From the NCBI GenBank assembly GCA_963786225.1, contig CAWAYQ010000027.1:22032-86031 (forward strand): 64,000 nt of DNA, in the 5' to 3' direction. This document shows, piece by piece, positions 27,554 to 36,409 of the stretch. How positions within the stretch are numbered: position 1 is the first letter of the stretch; each line of letters opens with the position of its first letter. This DNA comes from Flaviflagellibacter sp963786225. Its GTDB lineage: Bacteria > Pseudomonadota > Alphaproteobacteria > Rhizobiales > Methylopilaceae. Both the position numbers and the translations under genes were made by a program. Below the pieces are notes generated by a model, which was not told the origin of the DNA, made no database searches, and saw nothing but the letters and a program-made list of their open reading frames with translations.

Positions 27554-28687
27554 TTACACCGAGCCGCTTTCGCGAATGGACGGCCGCGGGATAAGCGCGG
27601 TCGACCTCGGGTCGAAGAGATGAAGCTCTGCCGCGTCGCAGTGGAGCATCATCCTGTCTCCGATGCTCGCGCGCATGCCGCCCGGCACGCGCGCCGAGAT
27701 TTCGGTGCCCGGAGAAACGCTCAGGGTCAGAATGGTTTCCGGGCCCAGGGCTTCAACCGTTTCGATAACCACCGGAATCGACTGAGCGACGGGCCCTGCG
27801 TCTTCCGGACTCGCATGAAGGTCTTCAGGACGGATGCCGACGATGACGTCCGAATTGGCATAAGCCCCGTAAGGGCCGGCATAGGCTGCGGGTAGGGCAA
27901 TGGCGATGTCGCCTATTCTGGCAACCAGGACATTCCCCGCCCGTTCCAACCGGCCCGGAAGCAGGTTCATCGGAGGCGTTGCCAGGAAGCTTGCGACGAA
28001 CGTATTTGCCGGATTGCGGTAGACGTCGAGGGGAGCTCCGACCTGAACCACTTCACCGTCGCGCATAATGCAGATGCGTTGTCCCATCGTCATCGCCTCG
28101 ACTTGATCGTGAGTGACATGGATCATCGTCGTTCCAAGCCGACGGTGCAGTTTGATGAGTTCGGTGCGCATCACTGCGCGCAATTTGGCGTCGAGGTTCG
28201 ACAGCGGTTCATCCAACAGGAACGCTCGCGGCTCACGCACGAGCGCGCGCCCGAGAGCCACGCGTTGCCGCTGGCCGCCAGACAATTGCGCCGGGCGCCG
28301 ATCCAGAAGCGGCTCGACGCCGAGCGTCGCGGCGATCTCGGAAATGCGGCGATTGATTTCTTTCGACGGCAGGTTCCGGAGCTTCAGCCCGAAGGCCATA
28401 TTGTTGCGCACCGTCATGTGCGGATAGAGCGCGTAGTTCTGAAACACGATGGCGATATCGCGCTTGGCGGGATCCACATCATTGACGCGGGTTCCATCGA
28501 TGAGAATATCGCCCGAGGTGACGGTCTCAAGACCTGCGATCATGCGCAGCGTGGTCGACTTTCCGCACCCCGACGGCCCCAGGAAAATCATGAACTCGCC
28601 GTCGGCGATGCTGAGGTCGACATCGCGCACGGCGGGCGCGCCGCTGTCGTAGACCTTCGACACCGAGCGCAGTTCTATGGATGCCAT
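27554..28687 (-). CDS. ABC transporter ATP-binding protein, UgpC/MalK type
   Basis: A 377-residue carbohydrate-class ATPase: Walker A GPSGCGKST, signature LSGGQRQRVALGRALVREP, Walker B FLLDEPLSNLDAKLR, and the long C-terminal TOBE/regulatory region with VGIRPEDLHA. It is the last gene of an importer operon whose other parts are two UgpA/UgpE-type permeases and a binding protein. Substrates of this class are sugars, polyols, glycerol-3-phosphate and related phosphodiesters. Confidence 0.94.
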   Translation of the reverse strand: MASIELRSVSKVYDSGAPAVRDVDLSIADGEFMIFLGPSGCGKSTTLRMIAGLETVTSGDILIDGTRVNDVDPAKRDIAIVFQNYALYPHMTVRNNMAFGLKLRNLPSKEINRRISEIAATLGVEPLLDRRPAQLSGGQRQRVALGRALVREPRAFLLDEPLSNLDAKLRAVMRTELIKLHRRLGTTMIHVTHDQVEAMTMGQRICIMRDGEVVQVGAPLDVYRNPANTFVASFLATPPMNLLPGRLERAGNVLVARIGDIAIALPAAYAGPYGAYANSDVIVGIRPEDLHASPEDAGPVAQSIPVVIETVEALGPETILTLSVSPGTEISARVPGGMRASIGDRMMLHCDAAELHLFDPRSTALIPRPSIRESGSV

Positions 28688-28699
28688 TGTCGAATGTTC

Positions 28700-29593
28700 C
28701 TACAGGGCGCGCATGGAGCGGTGAAGATAGGCCGTGATGGCAACCACGACGATGAGGAGAATGCCGGCCATCGCGCAGGCCTGGCCGAGTTCGAGGCTGA
28801 CAAAGGCACGGCGGTAGATGAAGTAGCTGACGAGATCGGTCGCGATCCCGGGCCCGCCGCGCGTCATGATGTAGATGAGGTCGTAAGTCTTGATCGCGAA
28901 GATCACCCGGATCAGAAGCGTCACGACGATCACGGGCCGCATCAGGGGAATCGTAATGTGCCAGAACCGCTGCAGCGTGCTGGCGCCGTCGACCCGGGCG
29001 GCCTCGTAAGGCTCACGCGGCAAGGCGCTCAATCCCGCGAGCAGAAGCACGATCATAAACGAGACCTGATGCCAGATATCGACCATCACGACGGTCCAGA
29101 AGGCGATCTCGGCATCGCCTAGCCAGTTCACCGGTGCGATGCCGATCGTGCCGAGCAAATAATTCACGATGCCCAAATTGGGATGCAGGAACATCCGCCA
29201 GATCAACCCGACGACGACGGGGTTCATGAGCAGCGGGCACAGCAGGATAAGGTAATAGATGTTCTTGCCACGCTCGGTGTCGTTGAGCATGAGCGCGATC
29301 AGAAATCCGATGACGAATTCGATGAGGACGACCGCGCCGACGAAAAACATGGTCACGCGAGCCGCATGCAGGAATTCGGCGTCCGTGAGTGCGCGGGTGT
29401 AGTTTCCTACACCCACGAAATTTTCGTAGCCCGGTGCAATCAAAGTATAATCGAACAGGCTCGTGACGAGAGCCCACAGCACCGGAAACCCGATGACGGC
29501 CGCGAGGAGCGCGATCCCCGGCGCTGTCAGCATCCAGCCGAAGTGCCGGTCCTGTTTTTCGATCTCGTTCCTCGCCGCGACCGGAACCGTCAC
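28700..29593 (-). CDS. ABC transporter permease, UgpA/MalF type
   Basis: A 297-residue permease with six predicted helices and the EAA loop (PYEAARVDGASTLQRFWHITIPLMRP). The start is GTG at 29593, overlapping the binding-protein stop (GTGA). It forms the pore with the permease at 30912-31721. The gene lies 12 bp before the ATPase gene. Confidence 0.93.
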   Translation of the reverse strand: MTVPVAARNEIEKQDRHFGWMLTAPGIALLAAVIGFPVLWALVTSLFDYTLIAPGYENFVGVGNYTRALTDAEFLHAARVTMFFVGAVVLIEFVIGFLIALMLNDTERGKNIYYLILLCPLLMNPVVVGLIWRMFLHPNLGIVNYLLGTIGIAPVNWLGDAEIAFWTVVMVDIWHQVSFMIVLLLAGLSALPREPYEAARVDGASTLQRFWHITIPLMRPVIVVTLLIRVIFAIKTYDLIYIMTRGGPGIATDLVSYFIYRRAFVSLELGQACAMAGILLIVVVAITAYLHRSMRAL

Positions 29594-30873
29594 TTCTGTT
29601 TGCCGTCCTTCTTGGCCAGTTCGTCGAATTCCTTCGCGGCCTGGGCCAGGGCTACGTCCGGCGACTTCTGCTTCGCCACCGCCAGAGACAGCTCACGGCC
29701 GAGAACTTCCACAAATTGCGGCGTGTAGCTGAAGGTCGGGAAGTTGTGGCTTTCAAGGAGCAGCTTCTTCAGCGCCGCCATATGCGGGTACTTCGCAAGA
29801 ACCTCGGCATCGTCGAACACGTCCGTGCGCGTTGGCGAGCCGCCGGCAAGAGCGCGTTTCTTGGCGATCTGCTTTGATTCCACCCATAGCAGGAACTTCC
29901 AGGCCGTGTCCGGGTTCGGACTCGATTTCGGAATGGCCCAACCCCATGCACCGTTCAGACTGGCACCCTTGCCGGCGGTCGGACCCGGCACCGCGGTGAT
30001 ATCGGCCTTGCCGACGATCTGCGATTTCGATGCATCGTCTACCGAGGCGCGGAAGAAGTTGTAGGTGACGTAGCTGTAGGCCTTGCCTTGGGCGAACACG
30101 TTGAACGCTTCGTCGAAGCTGAAGCTTGCGGCGCCGACCGGGCCGAATTTTTCGATATTGGTCCTGTACTGTTCGAGAGCGGCCTTACCGGCGGGGCTGG
30201 CGATTGTGCTCTTCCAACCGGCGTCGATGAACTCGCCGCCGTTGGCGAACAGATAGTTCGACCATTCCATGGCGATCGGGTCGGGACGCAGGCCCTGATT
30301 GACGACGCCGTAATTACCGCCCTTGGTGAAGAACTCGACCTGCTTGAGATATTCGGCCCAGGTCTCGGGCTTTTTGAGCTCGATGCCGTACTTGGCTTTG
30401 AAATCGGTCTTGTTCTTTTCGTCCGAGATAAGGTCGGTCCGGTAAAGCAAGCCCATCGCGTAATTGTAGAAGGGCAGCATATACGTCTTGCCCTCAACTT
30501 TTCCGACGAGATCCATCAGCTTGGGGACATAGACCGATGTGTCGAATTTGTCGGCGGCGATCCTCTCGTCGAGCGGCTGCATCCAGCCGGCTTTCACGAA
30601 CTCGCCGACCCAGTAGAAATCGACCACGATCGCCGAGTAGCTGCCTTTGCGCGACACAAGCTGCGGGACGAGCTTGGTGTGCATTTCGGCGTAGTTGACG
30701 ACTTCAAGATTGACGGTAATTCCCGTTTCCTTCTCGAACTCCGGCACCAACGCCTTCACATATTCGGTGTCCGGCACCCCCTCCATGAGGATCGAGACGG
30801 TCTCCGCCTGCGCCGTCCCAGCCAGCAAGGTACTCAAGCACAAGGAATAGAACAGCTTTCTCATATTCGTCAT
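29590..30873 (-). CDS. ABC transporter substrate-binding protein, family 1 (UgpB/MalE type)
   Basis: A 427-residue periplasmic binding protein. Signal peptide MTNMRKLFYSLCLSTLLAGTAQAE ends at about residue 23. The extracellular solute-binding family 1 fold (VPEFEKETGITVNLEVVNYAEMHTKL) follows. AGGAGAG precedes the ATG at 30873. Its position between the two permease genes, rather than first, is unusual but seen in sugar operons. The ligand could be a polyol, sugar or polyol phosphodiester/phosphonate. Confidence 0.92.
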   Translation of the reverse strand: MTNMRKLFYSLCLSTLLAGTAQAETVSILMEGVPDTEYVKALVPEFEKETGITVNLEVVNYAEMHTKLVPQLVSRKGSYSAIVVDFYWVGEFVKAGWMQPLDERIAADKFDTSVYVPKLMDLVGKVEGKTYMLPFYNYAMGLLYRTDLISDEKNKTDFKAKYGIELKKPETWAEYLKQVEFFTKGGNYGVVNQGLRPDPIAMEWSNYLFANGGEFIDAGWKSTIASPAGKAALEQYRTNIEKFGPVGAASFSFDEAFNVFAQGKAYSYVTYNFFRASVDDASKSQIVGKADITAVPGPTAGKGASLNGAWGWAIPKSSPNPDTAWKFLLWVESKQIAKKRALAGGSPTRTDVFDDAEVLAKYPHMAALKKLLLESHNFPTFSYTPQFVEVLGRELSLAVAKQKSPDVALAQAAKEFDELAKKDGKQK

Positions 30874-30911
30874 GTCGCTCTCCTATCGGCAGAAGGCCGC
30901 TTCGCGGCGTG

Positions 30912-31721
30912 TTATTTCAGTGCTCCGAGTGACAGTCCCTTGATCAGATATTTCTGGAGGAACGGCAGCAGGACAAGTACGGGCGCCAGCGCCAGCAGTG
31001 TGGCCGCGGCAAGCGGCGCGATGTTCACGCCCGCATGGGTTTCCAGGCTGGCAAGGCCGACCGCGAGCGTCTGACTTCCATAATCGCTGAGCACGAGCGC
31101 ATAGAGGAACTCGTTCCAGCTCAGGATAAATCCGAGAAGGCCGGCGGCGAGAATGCCCGGCATCGCGACGGGAATGGTGATGCGCGTGAACGCGGTCCAA
31201 CGCGTTGCGCCGTCGGTCCGCGCGGCCTCCTCCAGCGAGCGTGTTTCGCCCTCGAAGAAGCTGACCATCATCCACGCCATGAACGGCAGGTTGATCGCCA
31301 CATGCGCGATGATGATCGAGACGTGCCCGTCCACATGGACGACGGTGGTGAACAAGAGAAAGAGCGGCAGAACGAGGACGATTGGCGGGATCATCTGGCT
31401 CGCCAGAACACCGACAAGAAGCGATGATCCCCCCGTGCGGTAGCGCGCGGCGGCATATGCCATCATGGTTGCCGCAGGAAGCGAGATCGCGGTCGCGGCG
31501 AAGGCGATGACAACGCTGTTCGAGAACCAGGTGGTGAAATCGTGGCGGGTGAGGACCTCGGCATAATTGTCGAGAGACAGATGCCCGATTTCCGGGGGTA
31601 TCTTGTAGGCGGTGAGTTTGTCGGTGAGGCTGACGCGCAACACCCACATAAGCGGCAAAACGATCGCGGCGGAGAAGCCGATCAGGATTGCATGCCGCAG
31701 GATCGGGGCGAGACGAGGCAT
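30912..31721 (-). CDS. ABC transporter permease, UgpE/MalG type
   Basis: A 269-residue permease with six helices and the MalG-class EAA loop (SLEEAARTDGATRWTAFTRITIPVAMPG) and C-terminal QKYLIKGLSLGALK. It follows the SDR gene by 4 bp and precedes the binding-protein gene by 38 bp on the minus strand. Confidence 0.94.
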   Translation of the reverse strand: MPRLAPILRHAILIGFSAAIVLPLMWVLRVSLTDKLTAYKIPPEIGHLSLDNYAEVLTRHDFTTWFSNSVVIAFAATAISLPAATMMAYAAARYRTGGSSLLVGVLASQMIPPIVLVLPLFLLFTTVVHVDGHVSIIIAHVAINLPFMAWMMVSFFEGETRSLEEAARTDGATRWTAFTRITIPVAMPGILAAGLLGFILSWNEFLYALVLSDYGSQTLAVGLASLETHAGVNIAPLAAATLLALAPVLVLLPFLQKYLIKGLSLGALK

Positions 31722-31725
31722 GTCC

Positions 31726-32511
31726 TCAATCCATCCTTACGCCACCGGTGACGTTGATCCCCTGACCCGTCATGAAGCGTGACGCTTCGGACGAAAGGAA
31801 GAGCACAACATCCGCGACGTCTTCCGGCTCCTCGATACGCCCGAGGGGCGTTTGCGAGACATAGTCCGCGAACACCGCTTCCGGCGTCATCTTGCGGATT
31901 TCCGCTTCCCAGACGATCTCCCGATCCTGCATCGAGGTGCGCACGAAGCCCGGACAGACCGCGTTCACCCGGATGCCATGCGGCGCCATCTCCCTCGCCA
32001 GAGCCTGCGTCCAGCCCAGCACCGCGAATTTCGACGCGGAATAGTGCGCGAGGAACGGCGCGCCGACCTTGCCCGCCAGCGACGCCGTATTGACGATGAC
32101 GCCTTTGTGCTTGCGGGCGATGAAGCTTCGGCAGGCGGCCTGGTTCGTCAGGAACACGCCGCGCGCATTGACGTCGAAATTGAAATCCCAGTCCTCGTCG
32201 GTGATCTCGAGCGCCGGGCACATGCTGGAAACACCGGCATTGGCCACGACGATGTCGAGACCGCCCAGTGCGCGCTCGGCGTGGACGAGGGCCGCATCGA
32301 CCAGATCGCGCTTCGTCACATCGACATGAAGGGCAATCGCCTCTTCGAGTGTTCCGGCAAGACCGCCCGCTTTTTCGGCATCGAGATCGGCCACCGCGAC
32401 GCGAACCCCGGCCTTGGTCAGGGCCCGCGAGATGGCCGCGCCGATTCCGGTCGCGCCGCCCGTCACCAAGGCCGCCTTTCCAGAAAGATCAAACATGCCG
32501 CCAGCCGTCAT
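31726..32511 (-). CDS. SDR family oxidoreductase (polyol dehydrogenase-like)
   Basis: A 261-residue short-chain dehydrogenase: cofactor loop TGGATGIGAA, NAG motif VANAGVS, catalytic Ser in NTASLAG and Tyr-x3-Lys in YSASKFAV. It is the first gene of the Ugp-type importer operon and faces the DeoR gene, so it probably oxidises the imported polyol or sugar to a keto form for the kinase encoded on the other strand. A weak AGGGG lies before ATG 32511; an inner ATG at 32496 is possible. Confidence 0.92.
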   Translation of the reverse strand: MTAGGMFDLSGKAALVTGGATGIGAAISRALTKAGVRVAVADLDAEKAGGLAGTLEEAIALHVDVTKRDLVDAALVHAERALGGLDIVVANAGVSSMCPALEITDEDWDFNFDVNARGVFLTNQAACRSFIARKHKGVIVNTASLAGKVGAPFLAHYSASKFAVLGWTQALAREMAPHGIRVNAVCPGFVRTSMQDREIVWEAEIRKMTPEAVFADYVSQTPLGRIEEPEDVADVVLFLSSEASRFMTGQGINVTGGVRMD

Positions 32512-32634
32512 AACCGCCCCTGTTCAAGGCCATGCTTCCATCATTGTGACCGGACTGCAACAAAAAATAACATGATTAGGTTGCGATTATGTGTGATTTT
32601 GTGCGAATATCCAGCGCTATGGAGGTCACACCCC
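32512..32634. promoter_or_regulatory. divergent promoter between SDR/importer and DeoR operons
   Basis: This 123-bp AT-richer gap must drive both operons. It contains a repeated TGTG-type tract (TATGTGTGATTTTGTGCGAA, about 32587-32606) that could be a DeoR operator, though the repeat is imperfect. GGAGG at 32621-32625 is the ribosome-binding site that decides the DeoR start. Confidence 0.45.
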
Positions 32635-33459
32635 TTGAACGAACACAGCATCCCGCGGGACGACGCCCACGGCCGCGTTCCGGCGGTGACGCGCAGAAGC
32701 CAGATTCTCGATGTTGTGGCCCGCGACGGGTTCGTTGCGGTGTCGCGCATTTCCGAGAGCCTGGGCGTGTCCGAGATGACCGTTCGTCGGGATCTGGAGG
32801 TCCTGCAGGAACAGGGCCTTGTCGACCGCACCTTCGGCGGCGCCGTGCGGCGCGCGGTCTACGAGGCCGATGAGCCCGCGTTCGACCGGCGCCGGCGCGT
32901 CAACTCCGAAGCCAAGACGGCGATTGCAAAGGCAGCGGCGGCGCTCGTGAACCCACGCGAGACGATCGGCATTGATGTCGGAACGACGGCGCTGGCGCTT
33001 GCCGAAGAATTGTCCACTCGCTCCGACATCCGGGTCTTCACCAACAATCTTCGCGCGGCGATGCAGCTGAGTGCCGGGGGGAGCCCGGTCTATGTTCCGG
33101 GCGGACAGGTCCGCGAAGCGGAAATGTCCATCGTTGGCGCGGCGGCCGTGGCGCAGCTCAAGACCTATTTCCTCGATTGCGTCTTCATCGGCGTCTCCGG
33201 CCTGACGGAGACGGGATTCTACGACTATTCGATCGAGGACACCGAAGTGAAGCGCACCTTCATCGAGCAGGCCGAGAAGGTCGTCGTGTTGTGCGATTCA
33301 ACCAAGTTCAATCGCCGCTCGTTGGCACTCGTGTCCGAGATCGCGGATATCGACGTTCTCATCACCAACGAGCCGTTGCCGCCGCATCTCGCCTCGACGT
33401 TCAAGCTGGCTGATGTCCGGATCATCGTTGCGGGCGATGAGCCCGTCCAAAGGGAGTGA
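32635..33459 (+). CDS. DeoR/GlpR family transcriptional regulator
   Basis: A 274-residue regulator. The N-terminal DeoR helix-turn-helix (RRSQILDVVARDGFVAVSRI; EMTVRRDLEVLQEQGLVDR) and the C-terminal DeoRC sensor with IGIDVGTTALALAEEL and the phosphosugar-binding style segments are both present. The frame is open far upstream, but TTG at 32635, nine bases after GGAGG, is the start that fits. DeoRC domains bind sugar phosphates, so the product of the FGGY kinase two genes downstream is the likely inducer. Confidence 0.9.
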   Translation: MNEHSIPRDDAHGRVPAVTRRSQILDVVARDGFVAVSRISESLGVSEMTVRRDLEVLQEQGLVDRTFGGAVRRAVYEADEPAFDRRRRVNSEAKTAIAKAAAALVNPRETIGIDVGTTALALAEELSTRSDIRVFTNNLRAAMQLSAGGSPVYVPGGQVREAEMSIVGAAAVAQLKTYFLDCVFIGVSGLTETGFYDYSIEDTEVKRTFIEQAEKVVVLCDSTKFNRRSLALVSEIADIDVLITNEPLPPHLASTFKLADVRIIVAGDEPVQRE

Positions 33460-33460
33460 T

Positions 33461-34258
33461 ATGATGGCGTTCGAGTTTTTCGGTTCCCGCAAGAAGGCCG
33501 TCATCGCGATGGCGCATATCGGGGCGTTGCCGGGCTCGCCGCTTTACGACGCCGACGGCGGTATGGACAAACTGATCGTGGGCGTGGTGTCGGATATCGA
33601 AAAGCTGCAGGCCGGCGGCGTCCACGCGATCATGTTCGGCAACGAGAACGACCGTCCCTATCAATTCAGAGCCCCGCCCGAAGCGCTGGCGGCCATGACA
33701 TCGATCGTCACGGCCGTAAAGCCGATGCTGACCGTGCCGTTCGGCGTGAACTATCTCTGGGATCCCGTCGCCAGCGTCGCCATGGCCTGCGCGACCGGCG
33801 CGAGCTTCGCGCGCGAGATCTTCACCGGCCTCTTCGCCTCCGACATGGGACTTTGGCAGCCGAACGCGGCCGATGCGCTGCGCCTGCGGCGCAATCTCGG
33901 CCGGCCGGACCTGAAACTGCTCTTCAACATCAATGCCGAATTCGCCTCCTCGATCGACACGAGGCCGATCGAACTGCGCGCGAAAAGCGCGGTCTTTTCG
34001 TCGCTCGCCGATGCAATTCTCGTTTCAGGCCCCCTCACCGGCCAGCCGGCGGAAACATCCGATCTGCGCAAGGTACGCGAGGCGGTCGACGTTCCGCTGT
34101 TCGCCAACACCGGCGTGCGGATCGAAAACGTCCGCGACGTTCTCGGCATTGCCGACGGCTGCGTGATCGGCACCCATTTCAAGGTGGACGGCAATACATG
34201 GAATGCGGTGGACGCCGACCGCGTAAAGCGGTTCATGGATGTGGTGAACACTCTCTGA
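33461..34258 (+). CDS. BtpA/SgcQ family TIM-barrel protein
   Basis: A 265-residue protein of the BtpA family (VIAMAHIGALPGSPLYDADG at about residues 14-33; the final LFANTGVRIENV and DGCVIGTHFK segments). The family is named for a photosystem I biogenesis factor, but the fold and the SgcQ relatives in sugar operons point to a TIM-barrel enzyme. Two ATGs (33461, 33464) follow AGGGAG. It lies between DeoR and an FGGY kinase, so it may act as an aldolase, epimerase or phosphohydrolase on a phosphorylated sugar; this is inference. Confidence 0.85.
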   Translation: MMAFEFFGSRKKAVIAMAHIGALPGSPLYDADGGMDKLIVGVVSDIEKLQAGGVHAIMFGNENDRPYQFRAPPEALAAMTSIVTAVKPMLTVPFGVNYLWDPVASVAMACATGASFAREIFTGLFASDMGLWQPNAADALRLRRNLGRPDLKLLFNINAEFASSIDTRPIELRAKSAVFSSLADAILVSGPLTGQPAETSDLRKVREAVDVPLFANTGVRIENVRDVLGIADGCVIGTHFKVDGNTWNAVDADRVKRFMDVVNTL

Positions 34259-34265
34259 GTCCCTC

Positions 34266-35765
34266 ATGAGTTCGCCCGCCTACGTCATCGGCCTCGATAT
34301 CGGCACGACGTCGACGATCGCCGTTCTGGTCCGTCTGCCGGACCGCGTGGTGTCGGTCGCGTCGCGTCCGGTTGTCCTGTCGTCGCCGCATGTCGGCTGG
34401 GCAGAGGAGGACCCGGCCGAATGGTGGTCAAATTCCGGCGAGGTGCTTCGCGAGGTGCTGGCGGCCGATCCGGAAGCCACGGCTTCGCTCGCGGGGATCT
34501 GCGTCACCGGCATGCTGCCGGCCGTGGTTCTGCTGGACGGGCACGGCAAGGTTCTGCGCCCCAGCATCCAGCAGAGCGACGGGCGTTGCGGCCGGGAGGT
34601 CGCCGAGATTGCCGCCGAAGTGCCGGAAGCCGATTTTCTGCCGCGCACCGGCAACGGCATCAACCAGCAGCTTGTCGCCGCCAAACTGCGCTGGATCGAA
34701 CGGCACGAGCCCGACGTCTTCAGCCGGATCGCCACCGTGTTCGGCTCGTACGATTATGTGAACTGGAAGCTGACCGGCGTACGCGCCGTCGAGCACAATT
34801 GGGCGCTGGAGGCCGGTTTCATCGATTTGTCCGATCACGAGATCGCCGAGGATCTCGTCGCGCTCGCGCACATCGCCCGCACGGCCATTCCGCCGAAGTA
34901 CACATCGCATGCCCTGCTCGGGCGCGTGACAGCGGAGGCTGCGGCGAGCACCGGGCTACCAGCCGGTCTTCCCGTCTTCGGCGGAGCAGCCGATCACATC
35001 GCATCCGCTTTCGCCGCCGGCCTCGTCGCGCCCGGCGACGTGCTTCTGAAGTTCGGCGGATCGGGCGACATCATCGTCATCTCCGATACGGTGAAGCCCG
35101 ATGCACGGCTCTTTCTCGATTATCACCTCATCCCTGGTCTTTATGCGCCGAACGGCTGTATGGCGGCGTCGGGATCGGCACTGAACTGGCTCGCCGCATT
35201 GCTGCGTCCGGAGGCGGGCACCGAGCGCCCGCACAAGGAACTGGACCGTCTGGCGGCGGGGATAGCGCCCGGCAGCGACGGGATGATCTGCCTGCCCTAT
35301 TTCCTCGGCGAGAAGACGCCGATCCACGACCCGCTCGCGCGCGGCACCTTCACCGGCGTCAGCCTCAGCCATGGCCCCGGCCATTTCTGGCGCAGCCTGC
35401 TCGAAGCCGTCGCCTATGCGTTCCGCCACCATCTCGACGTGCTCAACGAAATCGGGCACCGCACGGATCGGATTTTTGCGTCCGACGGCGGCAGCCAGAG
35501 CCGGGTATGGATGCAGATCATGGCCGACGTCGCAGGGCGGCCCGTGCATACGCTGAAGGACCATCACGGATCGAGCGTCGGCGCGGCCTGGGTCGCCGCC
35601 ATCGGATCCGGTCAGGACGTGCGTTGGGAGGATATAGGGCAGCTCGTCGGCTACGGCGAAGTGTTCGAGCCGCGTCCGGACCATGTCGCGGTCTACGATC
35701 GCGGATATGCCGATTTCCGTGCGCTCTACGAGACTCTGAAGCCTTTCTTCCACAGGCCGGCCTGA
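34266..35765 (+). CDS. FGGY-family carbohydrate kinase (xylulokinase-like)
   Basis: A 499-residue sugar kinase with the N-terminal phosphate-1 motif IGLDIGTTST, FGGY N domain to about residue 245, GGAADHIASAF (putative catalytic Asp) and C-terminal domain with ASDGGSQSRVWMQIMADV. It should phosphorylate a keto-sugar or polyol, possibly the product of the SDR at 31726-32511. It shares one base with the HAD gene (TGATG). Exact sugar unknown. Confidence 0.92.
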   Translation: MSSPAYVIGLDIGTTSTIAVLVRLPDRVVSVASRPVVLSSPHVGWAEEDPAEWWSNSGEVLREVLAADPEATASLAGICVTGMLPAVVLLDGHGKVLRPSIQQSDGRCGREVAEIAAEVPEADFLPRTGNGINQQLVAAKLRWIERHEPDVFSRIATVFGSYDYVNWKLTGVRAVEHNWALEAGFIDLSDHEIAEDLVALAHIARTAIPPKYTSHALLGRVTAEAAASTGLPAGLPVFGGAADHIASAFAAGLVAPGDVLLKFGGSGDIIVISDTVKPDARLFLDYHLIPGLYAPNGCMAASGSALNWLAALLRPEAGTERPHKELDRLAAGIAPGSDGMICLPYFLGEKTPIHDPLARGTFTGVSLSHGPGHFWRSLLEAVAYAFRHHLDVLNEIGHRTDRIFASDGGSQSRVWMQIMADVAGRPVHTLKDHHGSSVGAAWVAAIGSGQDVRWEDIGQLVGYGEVFEPRPDHVAVYDRGYADFRALYETLKPFFHRPA

Positions 35766-36376
35766 TGCCGCCTCTCGCCGTCGCGTGGGACGTGGATGGG
35801 ACGCTCGTCGACAGCGAGCCCGTCCATCTCGCCGCATTGATCGCCGTCTCCGCCCGCTACGGCATCGACCTCTCGCACGATCGCGAAGACCGATTTCTCG
35901 GAATGCATCTCGGTGCTGTATGGGCGGCGATGTCGCCGCATTACCCATCATCTCTGACGATGGACGACTGGGTAGCCCAGATTCTCGCGGAATATAATGT
36001 GCACGTGCGCGACATCATCGTCATACCCCAGATGCTCGACGCTTTGCATCGGCTTCACGAGCTCGGCGTGCCGCAGGTCTGCGTGTCCAATTCGGAACGG
36101 CCCATCGTCGATATCAATATCAGGATGCTCGGCATCGAAAATCTTTTGCGGTTTTCAATCAGCCGCGACGATGTAAACGCGGGCAAACCCGATCCGGAAC
36201 CCTACCGTGAGGCGTGCCGCCGTCTTGGATTTGAGCCGCATAACGTCCTCGCGGTGGAAGACAGCGAAACCGGCCTCTTATCCGCAACCGCCGCGGGCCT
36301 CCAGGCCGTCAAGATTTCGCTGGAAAACGCCGACGACTTTGCCCACGCGATTTTGCACCGCTTCGCCGTCGCCTAG
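35765..36376 (+). CDS. HAD family hydrolase (beta-phosphoglucomutase-like)
   Basis: A 203-residue HAD subfamily IA protein: motif I DVDGTLVDSEP, motif II CVSNSERP, motif III Lys in NAGKPDPEPY, and motif IV VEDSETGLLSA. It is likely a sugar-phosphate phosphatase or mutase acting after the kinase. ATG 35765 overlaps the kinase stop. It ends 33 bp before the convergent phosphonate operon. Confidence 0.9.
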   Translation: MPPLAVAWDVDGTLVDSEPVHLAALIAVSARYGIDLSHDREDRFLGMHLGAVWAAMSPHYPSSLTMDDWVAQILAEYNVHVRDIIVIPQMLDALHRLHELGVPQVCVSNSERPIVDINIRMLGIENLLRFSISRDDVNAGKPDPEPYREACRRLGFEPHNVLAVEDSETGLLSATAAGLQAVKISLENADDFAHAILHRFAVA

Positions 36377-36409
36377 GCGAGGACAGAGGCTGCCGGCGGA
36401 CTGCAGGCT

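Noticed and set aside
34421..35764. An in-frame upstream extension of the HAD gene through the FGGY kinase gene
   Set aside because: It is an out-of-frame shadow of the kinase. The HAD motif I begins right after ATG 35765, which overlaps the kinase stop.
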